From contig JAFRRE010000159.1 of NCBI GenBank assembly GCA_017428285.1, forward strand, positions 1 to 64,000: a stretch of 64,000 nucleotides of DNA, in the 5' to 3' direction. How positions within the stretch are numbered: the stretch's first letter is position 1; every line of letters begins with the position of its first letter. Positions 43,327-52,900 of this stretch are shown one piece after another. The stretch is from Bacteroidales bacterium (GTDB lineage: Bacteria > Bacteroidota > Bacteroidia > Bacteroidales > F082). The notes below the pieces were generated by a model. It did no database searches and was not told the DNA's origin. It saw nothing but the letters and a program-made list of their open reading frames with translations. Both the position numbers and the translations under genes were made by a program.

Positions 43327-44832
43327 TCAAATCTTCTTTCTCATTCTGCCTACTGGGATGCCCAACTGTTCCCTATACTTTGCCACTGTTCTGCGAGCGA
43401 TGGGGTAGCCTTTTTCCTTTAAGACGAACATGAGTTGCTCGTCGGTCATGGGGTTGGCCTTGTCCTCGTTTTCGACGGCATCTTTCAGGATTTTCTTGAT
43501 TTCGCGGGTTGAGACCTCTTCGCCTTCTTCGTTGGTGATGCCTTCGCTAAAGAAGAACTTCAGCAGGTGAGTGCCGTATGGTGTTTGCACATATTTGCTG
43601 TTGGCCACGCGCGAAATGGTGGAGATATCGAGCCCAACCTTATCGGCCACGTCTTTCAGGATCATAGGCTTGAGTCGGGTCTCATCGCCCGTCAGGAAGT
43701 ATTCTTCCTGAATATCGGTGATGGCTTTCATCGTGATGTAGAGCGTGTTCTGCCGTTGGTTGATGGCGTCGATGAACCATTTGGCGGAGTCGATCTTCTG
43801 TTTCACGAACTGAACGGCTTCCTGTTTGCTGCGGTTGTCCTTGCTGTTGGAGAATTCTTCCAACATCTTCAGGTACGACTTGCTGACACGCAGTTCGGGG
43901 GCATTGCGGCCATCCAACGAGAGCTCCACCTTGCCGTCTCTGACATAGACGAAGAAGTCGGGTGTGATGTAGTGGATGTTCTTGGTGCTGGAACTGGAGG
44001 CATCGGCGGGTTTGGGGTTGAGTTTGAGAATCTCATCCAAGGCGACTTTCAAGTCACGGTTGCTGACTTCGAGCTTCTTGGCGATTTTGTCGTAATGCTT
44101 TTTGGTGAACTCATCGAAGCAATCCTTGACGATAGTCATGGCGAGGCTGTAGTCGTTGTGGTATGGGTTGTCTTCCTGAAGGCGTTTCAACTGGATGAGC
44201 AGACATTCCTTTAGGTCGCGGGCGGCAATGCCAGGCGGGTCGAGCTGTTGCACGATGCGGAGCACCTCGGCCACTTCTTCCTCGGTTGTTGAGACGTTCA
44301 TGGTGAAGAGCATGTCATCGACAATGTTAGCGACGGGGCGGTTGAGATAGCCGTTGTCGTCCAAGTTGCCGATAATGTATTGTCCTATTTCAATTTGCTT
44401 GTCGGTCAGGTCGTGGTAGGCGAGCTGCTGGTTCAAGTAGTCTTGGAATGTCTCTTCGTTGACAATGGGTGCTTCAAAGTCATCATCATCGCTGCTGTAG
44501 TTGTTGGCTTGCAACTTATAGGAATAGTCTTCGAGGTCTTCTTCCGACAAGTAGTCGTTGAAGTCGAACTCATCATCCTTGTTGAAGTCTATTTCATCAT
44601 CATTGTAGTCGTCGTTTTCGCCGTTGTCGTCGTTGGGCTCATCAACGGTTGGCTCGTTCTCGTCATAGTCGGTGTCGCGAACGTCTTCTAAGGCGGGGTT
44701 GATTTCCATCTCCTCCTTGATGCGTTGTTCGAGTTCGATTAAGGGCAGTTGCAACAGCTTCATCAGCTGGATCTGCTGCGGCGAAAGCTTCAGTTCCTGC
44801 CGCTGGGTTTGAGTCAATCGTTGGTTAGGCAT
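43327..44832 (-). CDS. rpoN: RNA polymerase sigma-54 factor
   Basis: A 501-residue sigma factor. The activator-interacting region I is at the start (QTQRQELKLSPQQIQLMKLL, LQLPLIELEQRIKEEMEINP). A very acidic region II of about 70 residues follows (many Asp/Glu/Asn). The core-binding domain and HTH (DVADKVGLDISTISRVANSK, YVQTPYGTHLLKFFF) come next, and the diagnostic RpoN box ARRTVAKYREQLG lies near the C-terminus. It recognises -24/-12 promoters and needs AAA+ activators, none of which is seen in this window. It follows asnS on the same strand after a REP doublet. Confidence 0.97.
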   Translation of the reverse strand: MPNQRLTQTQRQELKLSPQQIQLMKLLQLPLIELEQRIKEEMEINPALEDVRDTDYDENEPTVDEPNDDNGENDDYNDDEIDFNKDDEFDFNDYLSEEDLEDYSYKLQANNYSSDDDDFEAPIVNEETFQDYLNQQLAYHDLTDKQIEIGQYIIGNLDDNGYLNRPVANIVDDMLFTMNVSTTEEEVAEVLRIVQQLDPPGIAARDLKECLLIQLKRLQEDNPYHNDYSLAMTIVKDCFDEFTKKHYDKIAKKLEVSNRDLKVALDEILKLNPKPADASSSSTKNIHYITPDFFVYVRDGKVELSLDGRNAPELRVSKSYLKMLEEFSNSKDNRSKQEAVQFVKQKIDSAKWFIDAINQRQNTLYITMKAITDIQEEYFLTGDETRLKPMILKDVADKVGLDISTISRVANSKYVQTPYGTHLLKFFFSEGITNEEGEEVSTREIKKILKDAVENEDKANPMTDEQLMFVLKEKGYPIARRTVAKYREQLGIPVGRMRKKI

Positions 44833-44849
44833 AATGTTGTTTTCTTACG

Positions 44850-44918
44850 GGGCCTTCGATGGGCTCAGGCACTCTCAACTTCTGGAAAAGCCAAGGTCCC
44901 TGAGCCTGTCGAAGGGCC
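44850..44918. repeat. REP doublet, CCCTTCGACAAGCTCAGGG family
   Basis: Two copies in opposite orientation: GGGCCTTCGATGGGCTCAGG (from 44850) and GGTCCCTGAGCCTGTCGAAG (from 44895), separated by a short spacer. This is the inverted-pair arrangement typical of REP doublets. It fills most of the asnS-rpoN gap. A single copy is at 10673-10698. Confidence 0.85.
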
Positions 44919-44925
44919 GACTATA

Positions 44926-46365
44926 TTAATACAAGCAATTTTTCGGTGTGCGTGGGAACGGGATGACGTCGCGGATGTTGGTCATTCCAGTGATGAAGAG
45001 CAGCAGACGCTCGAAGCCCAAGCCGTAGCCGGAATGCGGCACCGAGCCGAAGCGGCGGCTGTCGAGGTACCAATTCATGGATTCCTCGGGGATGCCAACT
45101 TCGTGCATGCGGTCGAGAATCTTGCTGATGTCGGTCTCACGCTCGGAACCACCAATAATCTCGCCAATGCCGGGGAAGAGCACATCCATGGCGCGGACGG
45201 TCTTGCCGTCTTCATTCTGCTTCATGTAGAAGGCCTTGATTTCCTTCGGGTAGTCGGTCAGGATGACAGGCTTCTTGAAGTGTTTCTCGACAAGGTAACG
45301 CTCGTGCTCCGATTGTAGGTCAACGCCCCAGCCATCCACGGGATACTGGAACTTGCCCTTCTTGTTGTAGTTGGAGTTGCGCAAGATTTCGATGGCCTCG
45401 GTGTAGGTCAGGCGCACGAACTCATGCTCAAGCACGAAGTGAAGCTTGCTGATGAGTTCCATTGATTTCTCTTCTTCCTTCTTGCCCTTCTCTTCATCTT
45501 GCAGGCGCTTGCTGAGGAACTGGAGGTCGTCCATATTGTTGTCCAAGGCATATTGGATCAAATATTTCAGCATCTCTTCAGCGAGGTCCATGTTGTCGTT
45601 GATGTCGTAGAAAGCCATTTCGGGCTCAATCATCCAGAACTCGGCCAGGTGGCGCGTGGTATTGGAGTTCTCGGCGCGGAAGGTGGGACCGAAGGTGTAG
45701 ATCTTGCCTAAGGCCGTGGCCGCCAACTCGCCTTCGAGCTGTCCCGAGACGGTGAGGTTGGTCGACTTGCCGAAGAAGTCTTGTTTATAATCGATGTTGC
45801 CTTGCTCGTCGCGAGGGATATTGTTAAGGTCGAGGGTGGTCACTTGGAACATCTCGCCGGCGCCTTCGGCATCCGAAGCGGTGATAAGCGGCGTGTGGAT
45901 ATTGTAGAAACCACGCTCGGTAAAGAACTTGTGGATGGCGAACACCATGGCGTGGCGCAGACGCATGACGGCACCGAAGGTGTTGGTGCGGAAGCGCAGG
46001 TGGGCGATGTCGCGCAGGAACTCCAGCGAATGCTTCTTGGGTTGCAACGGGTATTCGTCAGGGTTGGCGGGACCGAACAGTCCAATCTCCTTCACGGAGA
46101 GCTCCACGGCTTGGCCGCTGCCCATCGAGGCGACGAGGACGCCCTTGGCCCAAAGCGAAGCACCGGCATGCATCAAGGCTAGTTTTTCTTCAGGGATGAC
46201 GTTCAGGTCGATGACCAATTGCAGGTTGTTGATGGTGGAGCCGTCGTTGAGGGCGATGAAGGCCACGTTCTTGCTGCCGCGCTTGTTACGCACCCAGCCC
46301 ATTACAGTAATCTCATTGTCAGAGGCTTGCATCTGCAAGGCTTGCTTGATTTCTACTCTTTTCAT
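44926..46365 (-). CDS. asnS: Asparaginyl-tRNA synthetase
   Basis: A 479-residue class II synthetase. The N-terminal OB-fold anticodon-binding domain contains [20 protein letters not shown]. The catalytic domain has motif 2 ([20 protein letters not shown]) and motif 3 ([15 protein letters not shown]). [19 protein letters not shown] and the insertion of acidic residues after it are typical of AsnRS rather than AspRS. It charges tRNA-Asn directly, which suggests that this organism does not depend on the GatCAB route for Asn. It is the first gene of the asnS-rpoN-kinase run. Confidence 0.97.
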   Translation of the reverse strand: MKRVEIKQALQMQASDNEITVMGWVRNKRGSKNVAFIALNDGSTINNLQLVIDLNVIPEEKLALMHAGASLWAKGVLVASMGSGQAVELSVKEIGLFGPANPDEYPLQPKKHSLEFLRDIAHLRFRTNTFGAVMRLRHAMVFAIHKFFTERGFYNIHTPLITASDAEGAGEMFQVTTLDLNNIPRDEQGNIDYKQDFFGKSTNLTVSGQLEGELAATALGKIYTFGPTFRAENSNTTRHLAEFWMIEPEMAFYDINDNMDLAEEMLKYLIQYALDNNMDDLQFLSKRLQDEEKGKKEEEKSMELISKLHFVLEHEFVRLTYTEAIEILRNSNYNKKGKFQYPVDGWGVDLQSEHERYLVEKHFKKPVILTDYPKEIKAFYMKQNEDGKTVRAMDVLFPGIGEIIGGSERETDISKILDRMHEVGIPEESMNWYLDSRRFGSVPHSGYGLGFERLLLFITGMTNIRDVIPFPRTPKNCLY

Positions 46366-46471
46366 TGTATGATGTATTCTATATTGTCGATTGTTTGATT
46401 CGGGTTAGTGAACTTGTCAAACCAAAGTGCAAAGTAACAAAAAAAAATGCAATGATTCGCCAAAAATGCTG

Positions 46472-46480
46472 TACATTTGC
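46472..46480 (+). promoter_or_regulatory. -7 element of the RAYT-like gene
   Basis: TACATTTGC, a full match, 26 bases before the ATG. Confidence 0.5.
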
Positions 46481-46505
46481 AAAACCTATCACGAACATTA
46501 TCCTT

Positions 46506-46961
46506 ATGGCAAACACATACACCCAATTATATACCCACGTCGTTTTCCACACGAAAAGCACGGGTATTGTTATGCGTGATGAGGATTTAAATCGTGTGTT
46601 TGAATTCATAGGTGGTATTATTCGTCGTGAAGGATCAATTCCTTTTGCTGTGGGTGGTGTTGCTGACCATATACATATTTTGATGACTTTGCCGAAAACT
46701 CTCGCCATGTCGGATTTTGTGCGAGTCATCAAGGCAAAAATCAGCAAGTGGTTGAAAACAGTGGATGCGTATTATGAGCCATTCCAATGGCAGGAAGGTT
46801 ATGGTGCTTTTAGTGTTAGCCCGTCGTTGATGGCTAGGACGACAAAATACATTTTCGGTCAGGCGGAACACCATAAGACAAAAACGTATCATGACGAATA
46901 TTGCGAAACGTTGAAAGCGTATGGAATCGAATATGATGAACGATATGCATTTGGGGATTGA
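46506..46961 (+). CDS. IS200-like/REP-associated tyrosine transposase (RAYT)
   Basis: A 151-residue Y1 transposase. The start MANTYTQLYTHVVFHTKST is the usual family beginning. The HUH motif is present as DHIHIL in VGGVADHIHILMTLPK, and the candidate catalytic Tyr lies in the TTKYIFGQAEHHK helix. Stand-alone copies flanked by palindromes rather than IS ends are called RAYTs and are thought to mobilise REP sequences. Downstream are several palindromic segments, one of which recurs at the gene-fusion joint near 47600. The gene looks intact. Confidence 0.88.
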   Translation: MANTYTQLYTHVVFHTKSTGIVMRDEDLNRVFEFIGGIIRREGSIPFAVGGVADHIHILMTLPKTLAMSDFVRVIKAKISKWLKTVDAYYEPFQWQEGYGAFSVSPSLMARTTKYIFGQAEHHKTKTYHDEYCETLKAYGIEYDERYAFGD

Positions 46962-47096
46962 ACGGACGGATTCCTGTCACCCCTCTGGGGTTTTATCGGA
47001 ATCGGATTTTCGTTTGTCGGCAGGAGTTTCATTGCATTTCACAACCTGCCTATCGTCCTGCGTCCCTACAGGACTTTGCTACACAGATAAAAAAGG
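46962..47096. repeat. Palindromic region downstream of the RAYT gene
   Basis: At least three hairpins in a row. GATTCC pairs with GGAATC around a CCCC/GGGG stem, GGCAGG with CCTGCC, and GTCCTG with CAGGAC (within 47055-47074). The last hairpin plus flank (47055-47078) is an inverted copy of the element at 47592-47615, identical at 20 of 24 positions. Confidence 0.75.
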
Positions 47097-48686
47097 ATGA
47101 AAATGAATGTGTTATTAAAACGATGGACATTATTCGATAAGGCAGAATTGATAGTTTTGTGCAATGCTGTGGATAGAACATATCTCTCGGACAGATTGCC
47201 TTATCCTTATACTGATGCGGATGCCGATTGGTGGTTGGGAATGGTTGAATTGAATGAAGGTAAAATGGGAGTTTTTCGTGCTATTGTTGTGGATGGGAAA
47301 ATTATTGGAAGCATTTCTGTTGAACGTAGTCTAGAAGACCCTAATGAAGGCGAAGTCGGATATATGTTGCTCAAGGAGCATTGGTCAAAGGGCATCGCTA
47401 CGGAGATGGTTTCCCAGATTTGTGGGATTGCGTTTCGTGAATTATTGTTGGATAGAATTGTAGCGAAGGTATATGAATCAAATGTGGCATCCATCAAGGT
47501 TTTGGAAAAGAATGGATTTGTATGCGTTCAAACTTTGAACAATGTAACGACAAAGGAAGGATATACAACGATTTTGCAGGTTTATAGTACACAAAGCCCC
47601 GTAGGGGCGCAGGATATTAAGCAGGAGGATTCATCCCCTGCTTTTACACATACGATCATCGCAGGCCCCTGCAGCGTAGAAAGCGAAGCACAAATCCTCG
47701 CCACGGCGCAAGCCTTGGCGCAAATCCCTGAGGTGAAAATGCTGCGCGGCGGCATCTGGAAACCTCGCACCCGTCCCGATGCCTTCGAGGGCAGGGGAGA
47801 GGAAGGTCTGGTATGGCTCAGAGAGGCGAAACAGGAGACAGGCATGCCCACCATGACCGAAGTAGCCACGCCCGAGCATGTCGAGTTAGCCTTGAAATAC
47901 GAAGTCGATGCCTTGTGGATAGGTGCACGCACTGTGGTCAACCCGTTCTCTGTACAACAACTCGCAGATGCCTTGCGTGGCACCGACATTCCTGTGTTCA
48001 TCAAAAACCCCGTTTCACCCGACCTGAACCTCTGGCTGGGAGCCTTCGAGCGTTTCCAAAAGGCGGGCTTGACTCAGTTGGCCGCCATCCATCGAGGCTT
48101 CGCGTATTATAAGGAAACGTCGTACCGCAATTACCCCATGTGGGAAATCCCCATCGAGTTGACGCAGCGCTTGAATGTGCCGCTTATCACGGACATCAGC
48201 CATATCTGCGGCAACCGCGAACTATTGCAAGCCACTGCGCAAAAGGCTCTTGACCTCGCCACTGACGGACTGATGATTGAATGCCACATCAATCCTGATG
48301 CAGCCCTCACTGATGCCTACCAGCAAATCTCTCCTGAAGAACTGAAGCAGTTGCTGGCAAACTTAACCTTCCGTTCCAAACAGTCGTGCAACGTGGAGCG
48401 CGACCTTGCTGGTCTTCGGGGCGAGATTGACGACATCGATAGCGAGTTGCTGCAACTGTTGGCGCGTCGTATGGAAGTCAGCGCGCAGATTGGGGAATAC
48501 AAGAAACGCAACAATGTCACCGTGGTGCAGATGGACCGTTGGAAGAAGATCCTTGCCGATCATGTGGACGCGGGTGAGGAAATGGGTTTGTCGCCGGAAT
48601 TAATTAATAAGGTATTTGAGGCCATCCATCAGGCTTCCATCGAACGACAGGGTCGTATCATGGAGCAAGATGAAGAATCCCATTAG
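47097..48686 (+). CDS. Fusion: GNAT acetyltransferase + DAHP synthase + chorismate mutase
   Basis: A 529-residue single open frame. Residues 1 to about 165 are a GNAT N-acetyltransferase (LSDRLPYPYTDADADWW, GEVGYMLLKEHWSKGIATEM, VYESNVASIKVLEKNGF). From about 187 comes a type I DAHP synthase (IIAGPCSVES, GGIWKPRTRPDAFEG, LWIGARTVVNPF, AIHRGFAYY), which makes the first shikimate-pathway intermediate. The last 90 residues are an AroQ-type chorismate mutase (RGEIDDIDSELLQLLARRME...IGEYKKR). DAHPS-CM fusions are normal in Bacteroidetes; the GNAT part is not. The joint (about 166-184) is encoded by palindromic repeats, and there is no ATG that would allow DAHPS to start alone. Confidence 0.9.
   Translation: MKMNVLLKRWTLFDKAELIVLCNAVDRTYLSDRLPYPYTDADADWWLGMVELNEGKMGVFRAIVVDGKIIGSISVERSLEDPNEGEVGYMLLKEHWSKGIATEMVSQICGIAFRELLLDRIVAKVYESNVASIKVLEKNGFVCVQTLNNVTTKEGYTTILQVYSTQSPVGAQDIKQEDSSPAFTHTIIAGPCSVESEAQILATAQALAQIPEVKMLRGGIWKPRTRPDAFEGRGEEGLVWLREAKQETGMPTMTEVATPEHVELALKYEVDALWIGARTVVNPFSVQQLADALRGTDIPVFIKNPVSPDLNLWLGAFERFQKAGLTQLAAIHRGFAYYKETSYRNYPMWEIPIELTQRLNVPLITDISHICGNRELLQATAQKALDLATDGLMIECHINPDAALTDAYQQISPEELKQLLANLTFRSKQSCNVERDLAGLRGEIDDIDSELLQLLARRMEVSAQIGEYKKRNNVTVVQMDRWKKILADHVDAGEEMGLSPELINKVFEAIHQASIERQGRIMEQDEESH
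47592..47643. repeat. REP-like repeats at the GNAT-DAHPS joint
   Basis: Two adjacent palindromes in coding sequence: GCCCCGTAGGGGC (47596-47608) and AAGCAGGAGGAT/ATCCCCTGCTT (47619-47643). The first, with its flanks (47592-47615), is the inverted partner of 47055-47078. One of the differences is a compensatory pair that keeps the hairpin. Confidence 0.8.
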
Positions 48687-49189
48687 TTGGTAATGGTCAG
48701 TTTGTTACCATCAAAAGTAGTGTGGTATTGTATCAAATTGTAAACCGGCGTGCCATCGGTGGGAAAACTAGGAATCATGTCAGGCTCACGGATGATAATT
48801 TGTCCATTCAGGATATTATAATAAGCGTTGTTGCAGTGATCAACGACATAGGGGTAATCCACAACCATTCTTTTGGTGTTGCCTAGGCTGTCGGTGCATG
48901 CATCAGGTTCGTTCGGCGGAAGGCGGTCATAAGCAGCGAACGCATCTTGTATATTGTCAGCATCGGGCCTGCGGAAAACAATAATGCCACGGCTAGTACT
49001 TTCCATTTCTGATGTAATGTATTCCCATCCGCCAATGGTATGCAGGTTCTGATATTGCATTTGGTTTGGGTAAATCGTGATGGGATAGGGCAGGAACGGC
49101 CTGTTGGGGTTTTCTGAATATTTCGTGCAGCCGTGCAGTAAGGGCATGGCGCATATTAATATTAATAGGTGTAGTTTTGCGCTTTTCAT
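48683..49189 (-). CDS. Lipoprotein resembling a degenerate Rieske-like protein
   Basis: A 168-residue lipoprotein (lipobox LLHGC). The start at 49189 gives the lipoprotein signal; an earlier in-frame start does not. The order of strands (IGGWEYITSEMES...RGIIVFRR, AFAAYDRLPP, VVDHCNNAYYNILNGQIIIR, IQYHTTFDGNKLTITN) resembles Bacteroidetes Rieske-fold lipoproteins. The Cys-x-His and Cys-x-x-His ligand pairs are not present, so it would not hold a 2Fe-2S cluster. The last four bases overlap the convergent DAHPS gene end. The function is unknown and the resemblance is a weak inference. Confidence 0.6.
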   Translation of the reverse strand: MKSAKLHLLILICAMPLLHGCTKYSENPNRPFLPYPITIYPNQMQYQNLHTIGGWEYITSEMESTSRGIIVFRRPDADNIQDAFAAYDRLPPNEPDACTDSLGNTKRMVVDYPYVVDHCNNAYYNILNGQIIIREPDMIPSFPTDGTPVYNLIQYHTTFDGNKLTITN

Positions 49190-49220
49190 AAGTAACTGAT
49201 CAAAAAACTGTATTATTTTT

Positions 49221-49292
49221 GACTTCGGGACCTCGAGACTTCGGGGCATTGCCCGTCTCGTAGTCTCGCAGTCTCGTAGTCCCGCGTCTTTT
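49221..49292. repeat. GTCTCGTAGTCTCGCAGTCT-type repeat region
   Basis: A hairpin (CGAGAC + GGGC, loop ATT, GCCC + GTCTCG, 49234-49260) is followed by short direct repeats GTCTCGTA / GTCTCGCA / GTCTCGTA. It lies in the divergent gap before the small basic lipoprotein gene. Confidence 0.6.
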
Positions 49293-49369
49293 ATGTAAAC
49301 TTGTTCATCTACTTAACAGCAAAGAAACGGTTTTTTTCTCAAATTAGTACCGTGATGATGGAAAAATGT

Positions 49370-49378
49370 TACATTTGC
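49370..49378 (+). promoter_or_regulatory. -7 element of the small basic lipoprotein gene
   Basis: TACATTTGC, a full match, 17 bases before the ATG. Confidence 0.5.
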
Positions 49379-49395
49379 ATCCAAAATAGTATGTC

Positions 49396-49662
49396 ATGAA
49401 GAAGCGAATCAGCATTGTTGCCTGTCTGTTGGCTTTAGTTTTGCTGTTTGGTTCGTGTGCCTCTTCCAGGACGCGAGCCATGCGCAAGGCCGAACGCCAA
49501 CTTGAGCAACAGGAGCGTCAGTCGAAGAAAAAATACGACAAAGCCAAAACGACCCATTACAATCGTCAGGCCAGGAAAACTAAACGTATGATGCAGAAGG
49601 ACAAGCGTCGTGCTGAGCGTATGAGGCGGCGACAACGTAGCAATCCGTTCTTTTCTTCCTAG
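49396..49662 (+). CDS. Small, very basic lipoprotein
   Basis: An 88-residue lipoprotein (lipobox LLFGSC, Cys about 21). The mature 67 residues are extraordinarily basic: runs such as RTRAMRKAER, RQSKKKYDKAK, RQARKTKRMMQKDKRRAERM and RRRQRS, with very few hydrophobic residues, ending NPFFSS. It would form a helix with a strong positive charge. A role in binding LPS, peptidoglycan or nucleic acid at the membrane is conceivable but not shown. I do not recognise a named family. It has its own promoter, and no partner gene is adjacent. Confidence 0.75.
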   Translation: MKKRISIVACLLALVLLFGSCASSRTRAMRKAERQLEQQERQSKKKYDKAKTTHYNRQARKTKRMMQKDKRRAERMRRRQRSNPFFSS

Positions 49663-49814
49663 AATATACAAAAAGTTGTTGTAACTAAAAAAAACGCGAT
49701 TAAAGCGGAAAAAATCTCATTGAAATGCAATTTTTACAAATGACTGAAAATCAAAAATATAAACAACCGAAACAAAAAATTGCAAAGAAAAAAGTGAAAA
49801 AACACATATTTTTC

Positions 49815-49845
49815 TTGCGTACTTTCAAATAAGGTTGTAATTTTG
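49815..49845 (+). promoter_or_regulatory. Promoter of the TonB receptor/PorV-like run
   Basis: TTG (49815-49817), a 20-base spacer, TAATTTTG (49838-49845), a full match, 59 bases before the ATG. The 150 bases upstream are very AT-rich and contain nothing else I can identify. Confidence 0.65.
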
Positions 49846-49904
49846 ACGACTTTTAATGCACTGTTATGCACCAAACAAAGTAGTATTACATAAAATTACA
49901 AGGT

Positions 49905-52900
49905 ATGTTTAAAAATTTACTAATGACCCTTGCCATCGTCTTGGCCACCTGCACGATGACCATGGCACAAGCGCAAGGAAGACTCAAAGGCAAGATTACC
50001 GATGACACAGGAGAAACGGTACCATTTGCAAACGTCATTGTTGAAAAAGGCGGAACACAAGTGGGAGGTACATCTTCTGACTTTGACGGTAATTATGACA
50101 TCAACCCGATTCCTCCGGGAACGTATGACCTCAAGGCGAGCTGTATTGGCTACAATGCCTTCGTTGTGAAGAACATTGTTATTCCGGCCAATAAGATCAC
50201 CTTCTACGACATCAAGATGGCCAGTGGAGCTATTAACATTGGTGAAGTCACGATTGTCGACTACGAGATTCCTTTGATCTCAAAGGACAACACTACGCAA
50301 GGTGCCTCCATCACCTCAGAGGAAATCGCCAAGTTGCCGGTACGTTCGGCAGAAGGTGTAGCCGCCAGCGTCGGTGGCGTGTTCTCCTCCGACGGTGAAG
50401 TCGGTTCCATCCGTGGCTCCCGTGAAGGTGCTGTCTACTACATCGACGGTGTGAAAGTCATCGGTAGCACGAGCGTGCCTCAAAGCGCCATCGACCAGGT
50501 CGATGTTATCTTGGGTGGTACGCCTGCCATGTATGGTGATGCCATGGGTGGTATCATCAACATGACCACTAAGGGCCCCAGCCGTACTTGGGGTGGCGGT
50601 ATCGAAGCCGAGTATTCGGTTGACGGTTACGGCCATGCGCGCTTGGGTGGTAGCTTGCAAGGACCATTGATCAAGAGCAAGAAGGACGACAAGGAAGCCC
50701 TCCTCGGTTTCTTCCTCGCTTTTGATATCACGCACAACAAGTATGGCTACAGCTCCGCTACTGGTTATTGGCGTGCCAAGGACGAGTATATGGAAAAGAT
50801 CAGAACCAATCCTTTGACTATCGGCATCGGTACAAATGCTACCGCCTCTTATACTCAAAGGGATGACTTGTTCCATACCCGTTTCCTCAACAACACGACC
50901 AACCAAAGCGTCAACTTGACGGGTAAGATCGACGTACGCACAGGCAAGACTACCAACCTTACCATCGGTGGTTCGATGATGATGACGGGTGGCCACTATC
51001 CCAGCGGCCGCAGCCAGTATTACTTCAACACCGACAAGAACTATCTGTCCAAACAGGGCACTTATCGTGGTTATATCCGCTTCACCCAGCGTTTCCAGAG
51101 TGATCCTAACAGCACTTCGTTGATTTCCAACGTGTATTACAGCATCCAGGCCGACTATTCGCGCTTCAATGGCGAATCGGGCGACCCCGACTTGTGGAAC
51201 AACATCTTTGCCTATGGTAACTTGGGTAAGTTCACCACCTATAGGGCTCCCAACGTCCACTTCCAGTCATCTGCTGTCGATTCAGTGTTGGTCAATGGCC
51301 AGTACAAGAACCTCAGCAATGTGTTCGTGTTGGATAACTACTACGACACTTTGGTGACCTTCAAGCCCTCCAACTTCAACCCAGATCTGTCAACCTATGC
51401 CAACAATTACTTTGAACTGTATAAGGACTACGGTGCTGTGGGTTACTACAACAACCTTTCCAACATCATCCTGAACAACGGTCTGATCAATGGCATGTCA
51501 CCCGACTATGTGTATGGCTTGTATGCAGTGCCTGGCACCATCCAAGATTCATACAACAAATTTGTCAACGACCAGATTGCCGTGAACGTCAACGGTTCAT
51601 TGACTCTCGGTAGAGGCGACAACTCTCACGATATTAAGTTGGGCTTCCAGTATGAACAGCAGAACAACTCACAGATGTCGTATAGCGCCAACTACTGGAC
51701 ATTGATGCGTGACATGACCAACTTCCACATCAGAGAGCTCGATCTGGATCATCCTTATGCCAACTCTTACGATGGTCATGTTGACACAGTGCTTTATCAC
51801 AGACTGTATGACGAAAAGTCCCAATACACCTTCGATGCCCGCTTGCGTCAGGCTATGGGCCTGTCGGTTGAGGGCACGGAGTGGATCTTGATTGATACCT
51901 ACGATTTTGATAACAATACCATTAAATATTACGATGAAAACGGTAAGATGAGAACCGGTAAGGTTGAAGGTGGCCTCGACATGAGCATGTTCGGCGCCGA
52001 TGAGCTGACCCGCGACGGTAACTTCTCGGTTTACTACTATGGCTACAGCTACGACGGCCATAAAAAGTATGCTTTGACCGAACGTCCTTCACTCACCGAT
52101 TTCTTCAACCATACTGACAATGATGGTGTTTTTGACCGTCCGATTGGTGCCCAACAGCCCATCTACATGGCCGGTTATCTCCAAGACAAGTTCGCTTTCA
52201 AAGACTTGATCTTCAACATCGGTGTCCGTGTCGACCGTTTCGACGCCAACCAGCAAGTGCTGAAAGATCCTTATGTTCTTTATGACTTTAATACCGTTGG
52301 CGACATCAAGAATGCTATTGCCAACAACAAGCTGAACGAAGGTGACTTCAACTTTGCTGGTGTTGTGTCTGATATTTATATTCCTGACAATATCGGTGAC
52401 GATTACGTTCCTTATGTGAACAAGATCAGCGAAATCACTGAAATTGTTGGTTACCGTACGGGTAACACTTGGTACAATGCCGATGGTGTTGAAATCTCCA
52501 ACCCTGAGGTTCTTGACAAGGGTACTGGTGTTACGCCTTGGGTTAAGAAAGAATATGTGAATATGGAAAACCGTAAGGTTGACATCAAATCCTTCAAGGA
52601 TTACGATCCCGCTTGGAGCATCATGCCGCGTATCTCCTTCTCCTTCCCGATTTCCGACGAGGCTTTGTTCTTCGCTCACTACGATGTGCTGACCCAGCGT
52701 CCTACCAGTGCATACTACTGCAGCCCGCTGTACTACTACCGCTTCACCGACCTCTCGGGTACGGTTGCTAACCCCAACCTGAAGCCTTCGCAGACCATCG
52801 AGTATGAACTCGGTTTCACCCAGAAAGTGACCAACACTTCGTCAATGACGATTTCGGCCTACTACCACGAGTTGCGTAACATGATTCAGATGTACCGTTT

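Noticed and set aside
44530..44690. Extreme acidic stretch in RpoN as a foreign insertion
   Set aside because: Region II of sigma-54 is variable and typically acidic in this phylum, so it is within the normal range.
46506..47096. Complete IS200/IS605 insertion sequence
   Set aside because: There is no partner tnpB, and the palindromes found nearby recur as scattered elements rather than as matched IS ends, which fits a RAYT gene better.
50316..51260. Long minus-strand open frame (about 314 codons) opposite the TonB receptor gene
   Set aside because: The plus-strand gene has clear receptor domains across this stretch. The antisense frame has no recognisable motif or ribosome site and reflects the strongly biased codons of the real gene.
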